Assembly (NCBI RefSeq): GCF_020184175.1
Contig: NC_065533.1
Span: 58,504,351 to 58,568,350, forward strand
DNA: 64,000 nucleotides
Reading direction: 5' to 3'
Origin: Aphis gossypii
Lineage: Eukaryota; Arthropoda; Insecta; Hemiptera; Aphididae
The translations under genes and the position numbers were made by a program. The notes beneath the pieces are model-generated. The model made no database searches. It was not told where the DNA came from and saw only the letters and a list, made by a program, of their open reading frames with translations. The stretch's first letter is position 1. Every line of letters begins with the position of its first letter. Below are positions 19,770 through 30,123 of the stretch, in pieces.

Positions 19770-22058
19770 CTAGCTGACCCGACACGGCGTTGCCCGTGTG
19801 TTACTTTCTTTTTTTGCATTTTCGTATGCCGTGTGTTAATTTTTAATTTAATCTTATTGATAGTGCTAATATTACGTCGAATTCACGACGAAAGATATGT
19901 AATGTGGCAGTTTTTGTGCCTACGTATTTTAAAAAATTCTCCTGAACAGAACCGTCACCCTGGTGATAGGGCGTTGTGAATAAAAAATAATTAAATAAAA
20001 CATATATAATGATTTAAAAGTAAGTAATCGCTTTATTGTTAATCATGTGAATCGTAATTATTATTATTATCATTGTAGTGCTTTGTGGTATACGATGTTT
20101 TTTGTTTGATTACCTGGCGCATAGCTAAACCAATCTGATGGTTTTCCAACACGGGAACAGGCAACATACAATTGACCATGTGAGAAACATGGGTTTTCTA
20201 GATTAGTACCACAAACACTTAATGATTGCCCCTGGGACTTGTTTATAGTCATAGCAAAAGCAAGACGCACTGGAAACTGTAGTCGTTTAAACTCAAATGG
20301 CACATCAGTCGGAATCATTGGGATGCGCGGTATGAGAACATCTTCTCCTTTATACTTTCCTTTGAGTATAGTTGCTTCTATCACATTGTTTAGTAATTTT
20401 TTTATCGCTAACCGTGTACCGTTGCAAAGACGCGGTTGGTTGATATTTCGCAACATTATAACCACCGATCCAACCTTTAATTGAAGACTGTGAGGTGGCA
20501 ATCCTGGCAAATCCAGCGAGTTTAAAAATTCCGGTGGATAGTTGACTACATCATCTTGATTAGTAGCCAAATCAACTGATTTATATATCCTCAATTCGCC
20601 TGTAATTTGTTCTTGAATTTTGAAATTTAATTCATTTACATCTATGTTTTTTGCAGCCAGTATAGCTCGTTCGCTCAACCAATCATGGTTTCTGTAATTT
20701 TGAGAAACATCTGGAAACACCTTCTGAATAAGTTCATCTTTTGATCGAGTTAACTGACAAAAACTTTGAGGAAAGTTAATGCAGCCAGTCAACATGTCTA
20801 TAGGAAATTTGCCATTACCAATGTCAATGAGTTGTTTAGAGAATATGTTTCCAGATTGGTCGTTTTGCAACTCGACACGCATATTCTTGCTTAAATGAAG
20901 TACTTTGACATGTTTCCACAAACTGGAGGACTTTAGACATGCATTGAGTTCATCAGCTGGCGTTGATCGTGGAATCACCGGCAATGTTTGACGAAAATCT
21001 CCTGCTAATAAAATTATTGCACCACCAAATCGGTTATTATTGCTCCGTATATCTTTTAAGGTTCTGTCCAAAGCCTCCAAAGATTTTTTATGTGCCGTCG
21101 TGCATTCATCCCAAACAATCAATTTACATTGCTGCAAAACCTTTGCCATTGCAGAGTTCTTCGAAACGTTGCAGGTTGGAGTTTCATTGCTTTGCATATT
21201 TAATGGCAATTTTAGTGCTGAATGGGCTGTTCGACCACCTTTTTGATTCCCGACGAAGCGAGTGCAAATGCAATTTTATTTTGTGAGCGAATTGTTGCTA
21301 ATATTAATGAAATCAAAAAAGTTTTTCCTGTACCACCAGGTGCATCTAAGAAGTAAATCCCTCCAGTTTCATCATTTGTTACTTTCATAAGAGTTTCAAA
21401 TACATACTTCTGTTGTTCATTTAACAGGGGAAGATTTGTTTGAATTAATTCTTTCAAAGCGTTGAGATCATACAGTCTTTCTCGATGCAACTCTTGGTTA
21501 AAAGCGTCATGCATTGGCAATTGGGCGCGGTCAGGCCTAATTGAATTAATAGTTTGTTTGACATTATCAAGCACATGTCCTCAATTGAAATCAATGCTTC
21601 ATTGTAAATTTCTCCACTGATTTGTATATTTGGATTTCCCATTCTATTCTGTATTTGATACAAAATATCATCACACATATAATCTTTGTACTTGATCCAC
21701 AAATCAATTGGGTTTGATGGGAAGCATGCAGATATGATTATAGAAAACAATGTTCGTATTTGATGAGCGTGTGATGATATTACAGCATCATTGAGAGTTT
21801 GATCCCAATGAACGTCATTTTCAAGCAATTGCAAACGTTGACAGGCTTCTCTGTAGGATACACACAATTCACCATCAACAGTTCGTAACTGTTGGAATGA
21901 TGTTGGGCCACGTACATTGACTAATAGCAGTCGTAAGTAAAAACATTCATCATTGCTTGGATGTACTGAATAAATCCGGCCAATCGCATCGGTGGAATAT
22001 ACATCTGTATATCCTGGAACTGGTTTTCCTTGTTTCCGTTGTATAAATCTCCTTGAGG
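19770..22058 (-). mobile_element. Helitron 2, 5' truncated
   Basis: The 3' terminus on the minus strand is a perfect hairpin (ACACGG/CCGTGT) followed by CTAG at 19770-19773, with host A at 19769 (T on the element strand). The helicase gene follows in reverse. Homology ends at about 22058, where Polinton protease sequence begins. The Rep domain and 5' end are missing. Confidence 0.85.
20070..22058 (-). pseudogene. Helitron 2 PIF1-type helicase fragment
   Basis: Reading down from 22058: YSTDAIGRIYSVHPSNDECF and GPTSFQQLRTV (the linker between Rep and helicase), then 21867-21454, then Walker A FLDAPGGTGKTFLI (about 21335). A frameshift and small deletion follow near 21235, where the family has a conserved Gly-Gly-Arg-Thr. 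The remaining 379 codons (21209-20070) are open, with KLIVWDE, LLAGDFRQTLPVIPR, LCNGTRLAI, AMTINKSQGQSL and LYVACSRVG. It clearly differs from the Helitron 1 helicase (many substitutions in aligned motifs), so it is a separate family. Two frameshifts and the truncation make it inactive. Confidence 0.88.
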
Positions 22059-22364
22059 ATCAATCATTTCCGAGGAGTCTTTTCACGAGATGACTTACCT
22101 AAAAAACCACGAACAATTGAATGTGGTATATTAAACTTAGACGTATCTTTAGGTGATGGAAGTCATTGGGTAGCGTTTTACAAAATTAAAGATAAGGTTG
22201 TATATTTTGATAGCTTCGGTGATTTACCTCCACCAATTGAATTACAAAACTATTTCAAAGGAAACACGATTATATATAACTATTCAAATTATCAAGATTT
22301 TAATTCATTTAATTGTGGACATTTATGTCTTGGATTTTTACAATGTATGAATCAATTACATTAA
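22058..22364 (+). pseudogene. Polinton 2 cysteine protease, N-terminus deleted
   Basis: Adenovirus-type maturation protease. The frame is open from the Helitron junction: FRGVFSRDDLP, the catalytic His in GSHWVAFY, the acid in YFDSFGDLPPP, and the catalytic Cys in FNSFNCGHLCLGFL, so all the core catalytic residues survive. The N-terminal 25-30 residues present in copy 1 are cut off at the junction, and the listed Met is Helitron-derived. Its 3' end overlaps the minor capsid start by 22 bases. Confidence 0.8.
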
Positions 22365-23079
22365 GTTTAACTGGTAATACAACTACATTATCTGTACATT
22401 ATTTTCCAGCAATTGATGTGTACGATGACTCGGAAATTGCTTTGTTAAATTTACAAACATATAATACATTTCCAAACATAAATGAAACTAATAACCAGTT
22501 TGAAATACATTTAGAAAACCCCGATCGTTTACTAAATAATAATAAATTCCAACCTGTTTTATCACACTGAAAAAAGGGTGTTACGGTATTAAGGATATTA
22601 AAAATCAAATTTTAACGCAAATAGATGACTTTCATAATGTTAACGAATACATTGGAATAAAACTAACAGAGAAAATAACTTTTGATATCGGGATTGATCA
22701 AGTAGATTTTAGGACAACCATATTCAGTAATGCAACAATACGTTTTAACGTAGCAAACAGTATAGGACCTTTATTAGGATTTGAATAAACAAATTATGAA
22801 CCACACTTGCAAAACATTGATGGTCATCGTTCAAAGAAAGTGGTAAATTTAAACAGTGTTAATTCAATAAAAGTAATGTGCAATATAGCTCAAGGTTCAT
22901 TCAACAACCACATGCCAAGTCATTCAATTTATGAGTTTTCTCCTACTGAGAACATAGGGGCGAAGCTGATTCAATCTCCAACTAACCAAATATATTATAA
23001 ATTAAATAAAACAAATATCGATTTAATAACTATACAATTAGTTGATCAAGATCATAATCCGATAAACAATTTAGGTTAG
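22343..23079 (+). pseudogene. Polinton 2 minor capsid (penton-like) protein, broken
   Basis: The likely start is the ATG at 22343 inside the protease tail, giving MYESITLSLTGNTTTLSVH, a beta-rich opening. The first frame stops at 22570 after a small indel. The next part (22575-22790) is recognisable in another frame and ends in a stop where copy 1 encodes Lys. The last part (22807-23079) is open. Many short beta-type stretches and no enzyme motif fit a jelly-roll capsid protein. The penton assignment comes from gene order. Confidence 0.55.
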
Positions 23080-23113
23080 GTTATCAATCTACATTTTAAA
23101 CGTTACGGATCTT

Positions 23114-23281
23114 ATGATGGGATTAAAATTTAATATAAGCCCATTACAAAAGATAAATCTTGCTAGTCATATAACTAAAGCGTTACCGGTAACATCGAAT
23201 AAAGTAAAAAAAATAACAACGAAAAATAAAACAATTTTAAAGGCTTTAGGTTATAAATTAAAGCAGAATGCCAGAAAGTGA
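23114..23281 (+). CDS. Small Lys-rich Polinton protein, 55 aa
   Basis: This short open frame between the minor and major capsid genes is too small for usual gene calls. It starts with two Met codons and is rich in Lys, with clusters such as NKVKKITTKNK. It overlaps the start of the major capsid gene by 14 bases in another frame. The same ORF can be traced, broken, in copy 1 (1715-1851). It resembles in character the small basic core peptides of adenovirus-like systems, but no homology is shown. A coupled translation arrangement is possible. Confidence 0.5.
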   Translation: MMGLKFNISPLQKINLASHITKALPVTSNKVKKITTKNKTILKALGYKLKQNARK

Positions 23282-24475
23282 TATTTTAGATATAAGTTCA
23301 CCGTTTGAAACCGATTCTAAAATTACGAAAATCGAATATCATTCATATACACCGTATACAACTTCATTTAATAATAATGATGAAATACGTATATCAATCC
23401 AACAAACAGATGTTTATCCGTATCTGAATGAAAGCTTTATATATTTAGAAGGTGAAGTATCAGATGCTGGAAAAGTAAAACTTACTAATAACGGTTTTTC
23501 CTATCTCTTTGAACAAATACGACTTGAAATCAATGGAATAGAAGTAGATAGTACACGTGTACTTGGTATTACCAGTTCGTTAAAAGGTTATCTATCAGGT
23601 ACACCTGATAATTATAATTGTTATGAAAATGCTGGTTGGATATTTAAAAATAGTTCAAACCCAGCAAATAGTAATGGAGAATTTAGTGCATGCATTCCGT
23701 TAAAATATTGGTTAGGTCTATTTGAAGACTTTAAAAAGATATTAGTTAATTCTAGATTAGAACTAATATTAACTCGAAGTCATAGCGATTTAAACGCTCT
23801 AAAAGTAATTACTAGTGGAAGTACAATTCTGGAAAAGTTGTTTTGAAAAAAATAGTTTGGAAGGTTCCACATATTACTGTTGATGATGAAGAAAGGTTAA
23901 AATTATTAAAACTTATTGAAAAAGAAAAAAGTTTGTTTATCCCGTTCAGATCTTTTGAAACTTTTGAATATCCTGAACTCGGAACCACAAAAAAAGTTGT
24001 ATGGAACCTAAAAACTGCTTCAAAATTAGAAAAACCTCGATTCATTATAATCGGATTACAAAAGGGACGTAAAAATTCGTTAGAAAAAGATTGTGGTGTA
24101 TTCGATCATTGTAATATAACTAATGTAAAAGTATTTTTAAACTCAATAGCATATCCTTATGATAATTTAAATTTGGATTTTGCTAAAAATAATTTTACCT
24201 TATTATATGATATGTATACATCGTTTCAAGAATCGTACTATGAAAAAAGTATTCGGAACCCGATATTAAGCCCATCTACATTTCTAACGCAAGCTCCAAT
24301 TATTGTTATCGATACGTCAAAACAGAATGATTCAGCTACAGCTTCATCAGTAGATGTTCAATTAGAAATTGAAGCATCAGAATCTCTTTCAGGTGTAACT
24401 GCTTATTGTTTATTAATTCATGATCGCATTGTAGAATATGTACCTTTCACTAGGGAAGTAAGAAAACTAGTTTAA
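23268..24475 (+). pseudogene. Polinton 2 major capsid protein (double jelly-roll), one frameshift
   Basis: Virion shell protein of about 400 residues. The N-terminal part (23268-23846) starts MPESDILDISSPFETD and includes QQTDVYPYLNESFIYLEG. The C-terminal part (from 23843) includes FIPFRSFETFEYPELGTTKK and DNLNLDF. They are separated only by a one-base deletion near 23825, where copy 1 has an extra A. Otherwise the gene is intact. Weak divergence from copy 1 suggests recent common origin. The fold assignment is from family resemblance, not modelling. Confidence 0.8.
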
Positions 24476-24479
24476 TCAA

Positions 24480-25034
24480 TTTAAAATTAATTTAGAATAA
24501 TGAGACAATACATATAAATATATTTTTTTTATTTTTTAAAAAAAAACATGACTAAAAAATATAAAAATGAAGTGTGTATATACACTGCTTAAACTTTATG
24601 TGTAACATAGAAAAAAATTAATTGGTTGTAGCGGAATACTCCGTCTGTGTTACACGGGAAATAAATAGTGTATACACTGTTTAAACTTTATGTGTAACAG
24701 GGGAAAAAATAATTGGTTTTAAATTTTTTTAAATCAGTGTTTTTTACTAGTACAGCGGAGAAAAAAAAAGTTTGAGGGGAAAAATCCCCCTTAAAATTTT
24801 ACAATCTCCGCAGTCAAAAGTGCGCAGAACATACATTATGGTTTTTGAAAATCAGTGTTTTTTTACTGGTACAGCGGAGAAAAAAAAGTTTGAGGGGGAA
24901 AATCCACCTAAAAATTTTAAAATCACCGCAGTCTGGTAGAGCGGAGAAAAAAAAAGTTTGAGGGGAAAAATCCCCCTTAAAAATTTGCAATCTCCGCAGT
25001 CAAAAGTGCGCAGAACATACAAATGTATACTACT
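24480..25034. repeat. Polinton 2 right terminal repeat
   Basis: Read inwards from 25034, the AGTAGTATAC end is followed by three modules of T-rich sequence bounded by CTGCGGAGATT/CTGCGGTGATT and TCTCCGCT(G/C)TACCAG, then a leader with TGTTACACATAAAGTTTAA repeats down to the capsid stop codon. Copy 1 has only one such module. 25035-25040 is the right CATCCC duplication. Confidence 0.85.
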
Positions 25035-25040
25035 CATCCC

Positions 25041-28000
25041 AAACAATAAACTTACAATCGCGAAGCACTTTGGCTATATTACTTTGTTTTGGTATATTAC
25101 ACATTGGCGTTTCTATGTTAATGAGATCGATAGGAAGTTTGAATGCTGATTGGGCCGTCCTCCCCCCCTCCAAAAGCGTAGCAGCAAAGCCAGAAGATGC
25201 AACAGCCAAAGCAATACTACGATTGCTCCTTACTTTTGTCAAAAGCAAGTTTATAAGAAAAGTTTTTCCTGTTCCTGCAGGAGCACTTAAGAAAAAAATT
25301 TTTCCAGTATCATATTTAATGCTGTGCATTATCCGACTATAGACATTGTATTGCTCGTTCGTCAGTAAGGCCTCGTTGCTCACTACTACCTTTGTTAAGG
25401 TATTCAAGTCGTAGTTTATCTCTCTCTGATAGACTATGTTTTTAAAGTTATTTTCTGTCCTTGTTGGTTGAGGTAGCCCATAATTTGATATACTCTGACC
25501 TCCTACAGCAAGCACTGCATCTTCAATTTGTATCAAACATTTGTTGTGAGCCTCATCTTCTTGGTCAGCATCTATTTGTCGGATAATATCCTCTGAAAGA
25601 TTGTTTTTATGTGTATCCCAAAGAGTTAAGGGATCCGATAGTTGACAAAATACTAACATTACTGTAAATTGTTCCCGCAGCTTGGAAGGAGAATCACTCA
25701 AAAAAGCTTCATTTAACGTATTGTTCCAGTGATTATCATCTTCAAGCAAACCTAACACATTACAGGCAGATTGGAATGTATTATGGAGGATACCATTAAC
25801 AGTCTTTAGGTCTGAAAAAGATGTTGGTCCTCTAATTTCATGAAGAAGCATACGAAGATAGTAGCATTCAGTATTGTGTGGATGGATAGTATACACTCTT
25901 CCTAATGCATCGTCCTTCTTTACGGTCGGCCAGCCATCTACATTCCTTCCCTGCTTCCTTCTTTGAAACTTATTATTCTTAAATACAAAGTAAGAAGGCA
26001 CTTCCGAATAAAGGAGGGTTTTTGCGAAAACGTCAGTTTTGCATAACTCAAAAAATGCTAAAAGCGTAGTCTTAGTAGGATTATTGAGCTTCTCTGCCAA
26101 GTTATTAGGGGTGAAGTATACTCGCTGACCATTCTCAAGGTGGACGGCTAGATGAAAAACCGTAAGATATCGTTCATGAATGGACAATGATAATATTCTC
26201 CATACTGCTTCGGCACTGCTGATATACCTACCACTTTCGTACATTGTGATCTCATCCTTCTGGTTTTCTATCGTAAACGCTACTTGGTCACTGCCCTTGT
26301 TTACATACTTACAGATGTACTTAATACACTTAACAGAATGACACATCTCTACATTGATGTGACAATTGAAAGTACGTAATAAGACTGGGTTGTAAGGCAC
26401 AACCCAATGGTTGTCTAAATCAAGTCCTTTAATTCTTACAGTAAAACCACCGTTATTTGTAGACCTCCTCTTGTACTCTGGGTATCCATCGTCTCCTGGC
26501 TGTGTTTCTCGGCAAAGTTTTCTAGGGTATCTTTTACTGCATGTATTTTCTTTCATGCAAGGAGCATTAGGATTTAAGCTGCCGCAGGGACCATGAATCA
26601 TGTTACTTTTGATGATGTCATATAAAAGAGGATCTTGCTCGGGGTCTGGTATTTCGGCACTGATGACATTATTAATTATGTTTGATGAAATTCGATTCTG
26701 TAGCCACAGTAAGATGTGAACTTGAGGCAATCCTCGCTTTTGCCACTCCACAGAATACATATAGCACCGTACGTCACCAAATAATTTTCCTTTAGTCAAG
26801 AGTGCCATTAATTTCTTTACTTTAATATGAAATATTCTCGCTAAAATGTCATGACGATCGTGCGGCTTTTGTCCAGAAAACAGTGCATCTGTGATGTCTT
26901 TCCAAGTAGGGTTACAGGTAAATGTGATGAATAGATCAGGGCGATCATGTACGCGGACATATGTCATGGCATCTTGAGTTCGTTCATGCATATACCTAGG
27001 TCCACCCGTAAATGATGAAGGAAGTACTACCATTTGACCTAGATCAGTTGCATTAACATCATTCCTCCCCACAGCATCTTTGAGATGAATACAGTTCTCA
27101 GCTCTTAGCTGTTTCTGATGATTCCTAATAAAATTCAACCTTTCAGTTTCAATTTTTGCGTATATATCGACCAAAAATTGACTGAAGAAGGAGCGGAAGT
27201 ATACAATATGGTTAACTTCATCTTGCCTAATCATAATTCGGTAAGCATAAAAGGATGCCGCAGAAACTTTTTTTTTCAAGAGGCAATTTCGTAGTGGGAT
27301 TACGCAATGGTATGTCATAAGAGTATCCGTCCTCGCCATTGCAAAACATAAGTGGATACTGCAGAGCGTCGTATGCTCGATGAATTTCACTGATACGCTG
27401 TAATTTATTATCGTGACTTTGAAGTACGATGTCTCTATTTTCAAATTGCTGACTTCCAATTATCAGAGCTATTTCATTTTGTGTTGGTGCGTTAAAGCGA
27501 CCAACATGAGCATTATTTGGTTTTCTGTCTGCACGGATGACCACTTTAAATTCTTTACAGTTCTTTTGCACCGCATTAATCGTGGTCTTAAATTGTTTGA
27601 CATAACTGTTTTTTTCATGGAGCATGCTTTGCAATTGTTTGACCAACCCTGGTTTGACGTCTGTAAAATTGGCGCACCTAGAGCGAACTTCCCTCTCATC
27701 CTCTCCTACAAAATATATTTGTAAAAACTGGGCATTCTGATCAGGTTTATGCATGAGACTCCCTATCAAATGATACACCTGTCCTTGAACTTTGAAAGTA
27801 GGCATAAATCCTTCTGTTACAATTTTTTGAGCCCCAAATGATGTCATTTGAAAACACCCATTGTATTTTCGTATAAGGTCCATAAAATGATTATGATTGG
27901 GGTGTATGTCCATAAGCAGGCTGTTGAGAGGTTCCGGCAAATGTTCAAAAGATGGAAGCTGCACTTTGCCATTATTGCAGCATATTCCGGGGGTTTCTTC

Positions 28001-28901
28001 TTTCCATTTTAGAGCATTGCAGTATTCGCACTTGTGGTTCATAGAACCAAGAGCTATAGTTTTTTCTGCCTCATAAGCCAGGTTAGAATTGTACGTCATT
28101 CCTGAGTTGACCATTATTTTCCATGGAAGTGTCAGTCTTTCAACTTTCCGGCGGGGATTAGTATGCTCATATCGAGACTTAGCAGCTCTGCCTACCTCAG
28201 GATTATCTAGCTGGTACCTGGCAACTGCAGATCTGTTCACTAAAGGATTACGAATTGCATATGTCTTTGCCGCGTTTTTAAGTTGTTTTTTTCTTATATT
28301 GCTAGTGTATCTGGCACGGCGTTTTCTACCCTTCTTCAAGGATAAAGAGAAAGGTGATTGCTGTAATATGGAATCTCTCTGAGGGATCAATATTTCTGAC
28401 TCATTAGGCAGGTATACATCAAAATGGCCCCTAGAGAGATTTTGCGTAAAACGCATCCTAAACACAGGGTAACCTTCAATACCAAAACGCTCATAGAGCT
28501 GATAATTGCGGTAAACTTCAAAAACGTAGTTGAACAATTGTCCAGCGGCCACCATTTCACATAAACCACCATAAGTAACATGTCAGCAAAATACTCAGCG
28601 GAACTCATATAGTTGTTCTTATTGTTGTCGTGAGACATGACAGAAAACTCCGTCCATTTTTTTGTTACGTTGTTACGTGGCTCACAATAAGCTTGCGTAT
28701 TTCTCTGGCCATTTGCTCAGTTCCGTACATAAGATAGGAGAGCGAATTAAATAAACAGGCACCATCTCCTGTAATAGGTACAACGATGTGAGATACCATT
28801 TCCCCATTCATGTTTAAAAACTCGATGACAACGGTGGCTGATTGGTCAATGGTGAGGGGTGAGTAAGGCCGACGGAGTTGTAGGCAGCACGTATTCACCA
28901 T
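25041..28901 (-). pseudogene. Helitron 1 replicase: OTU, Rep (HUH) and PIF1 helicase N-terminus
   Basis: Order from 28901 downwards. An OTU cysteine protease domain: VVPITGDGACLFNSLSYLMY, with the catalytic Cys, then after a frameshift EFSVMSHDNN, SAEYFADM and the QLFNYVFEVY region. A basic spacer follows. Next comes the Helitron-like N domain with CEYCNALKWKEE and NHNHFMDLIRKYNGCFQM. Then the Rep domain with LFITFTCNPTW, the HUH position as GLPQVHILLWL (first His replaced by Gln) and the Tyr motif YICKYVNKG. The helicase starts with Walker A APAGTGKTFLI (about 25285) and breaks at FIVWDE (25041) where Polinton 2 inserted. Frames change near 28640 and 27300. It was a rolling-circle replicase. 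Confidence 0.9.
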
Positions 28902-29478
28902 TTCGCGTTATCTTTGTACTTTGACCGTCTACCGCCCGTACTAACTGTATGTTGCAATTGCGAGTCGCCGATAACTTTGCCTATATGTATATAGATTAAT
29001 TACACTGTGTATACACTTTACAGTGTATCAATACACTGAACAGCGATTAACAATTTGAAAAAAATACACATATATATATATATATAGCTATATAAAATGT
29101 ATACAAACTTTAAAAAAATAACTAAATGTAAGTAACATAAATCAGGTTGTTATAGCAACTATTTATAAACAAAAAACAAAAAAGGAACCTCTGTACAAAA
29201 TTTTAATTAGCTGTAATAATAAAGTGATAAATGTGTTAACACACAAATCAAGTTGTTATAGCAACCATTTATAAACAAAAATTAAAAACAAAATTTCCAT
29301 CGTAAATCTGAAAATCCCCGTTTGAGCAACCCTTTAAAGTGCGAATTTTGAAAAATCCTTTCTTAGTGCGCACTTACATTGCTTAAGGAACCTCTGTACA
29401 AAATTTCAAGTCCCTATACCCAGCGGTTTAGTCTGGGCGTTGATGAGTGAATCGGGGCGGTCTCCTATATGTAATAGA
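28902..29478 (-). other. Helitron 1 5' leader and terminus
   Basis: Non-coding leader of Helitron 1. On the minus strand it begins TCTATTACATATAGGAGACC at 29478, and contains a TA run (about 29068-29083) and two similar GGTTGTTATAGCAAC blocks (about 29143 and 29252). The strand start TC next to an A fits the Helitron rule. Confidence 0.75.
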
Positions 29479-29577
29479 TATATTATACATTTAGTAATTT
29501 TTTTTTTTTTTATATAGATTTATTATTTTTATTAATTATGAAACAATAAATCGAACCGGACTTTTTTTCCGGCCCCC
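29479..29577. repeat. MULE right terminus
   Basis: The remaining MULE sequence right of Helitron 1, ending CCGGACTTTTTTTCCGGCCCCC. Inverted it matches the left end at 16154-16260. The right AGTTGAAAT duplication follows at 29578-29586. Confidence 0.85.
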
Positions 29578-29586
29578 AGTTGAAAT

Positions 29587-30123
29587 ATATAGCTAAAAGT
29601 GGTTACACAATCAACATGTGTTAATATTTTTAAATTTATTAGATTTAGTTAAGCTATATAGAAAAAAGGTATATCTGTAATTTATAAATGTAATACATTT
29701 TAACCAAAACCGATTTAATTATTATTTAACCTTATACTACTAACTAGTATAGGTACAAATACTTAATAATACTTGACAATTTATGCATATTGATTTATAA
29801 AAGACTTTTCTATTAAATTGAACAATATACCTAGTTATATTTAAGTAACTTTTTTTTTTCTTTAATATACAAACACTCAGAAAATGGGTTGTGATATAAT
29901 GATTGTTTAGTACATAGGTACCTAATTTAATAATAATATACTGTATTATAATAGGTCTAATAGTAATTTATAATATATTAATATATTGACTAGAGGTTTT
30001 TTATTTATAAAAAACTTAACTTTCTTTTTTAAATATATATAATATTAAATATTATTTAACAAGAATGTTTTAAATTAAATATTTTTTACAATTATACTGT
30101 AATGTTTAACAAATATTATTCAA
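29587..30123. other. AT-rich stretch without genes
   Basis: Only T and A tracts and short AT repeats. Probably the 3' side of hAT element 2. No terminus recognised. Confidence 0.5.

Larger units (their letters stand above)
19384..25034 (+). mobile_element. Polinton/Maverick element, copy 2, internally deleted
   Basis: Both ends (AGTAGTATAC and its inverse) are present, with a 6-bp duplication CATCCC. Only the protease, minor capsid, small basic and major capsid genes remain (22058-24475). Polymerase, integrase, ATPase and the small hydrophobic gene are absent, and their place is taken by the 3' half of Helitron 2. The simplest history is that Helitron 2 inserted near the left terminus at 19769/19770 and one deletion then removed the Helitron 5' half together with the Polinton interior. 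Confidence 0.9.
18076..29478 (-). mobile_element. Helitron 1 (OTU-Rep-PIF1), interrupted by Polinton 2
   Basis: On the minus strand the element starts TCTATTACATATAG (29478 downwards) and ends with the hairpin ACACGG/CGTGT and CTAG (18076-18079). It is flanked by A/T on both sides, as Helitrons insert between A and T without duplication. The gene runs 28901 to about 25041 and resumes 19377 to 18347, because Polinton 2 sits in the helicase domain. Removing Polinton 2 and one duplication copy leaves about 5746 bases, normal for an autonomous Helitron. Confidence 0.92.
16154..29577 (+). mobile_element. Mutator-like element (MULE) with FLYWCH transposase, hosting nested insertions
   Basis: The termini are GAATCCCGGAAAAAAAG on the left and, read inverted, GGGGGCCGGAAAAAAAGTCC on the right. 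GGAAAAAAAGTCCG repeats again inside the left end (to about 16250). Nine-base duplications AGTTGAAAT flank both sides. The transposase occupies 16559-18054. Helitron 1 (18076-29478) inserted just after the gene. Without it the MULE would be 2021 bases long, a normal size for a compact MULE. Confidence 0.9.
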
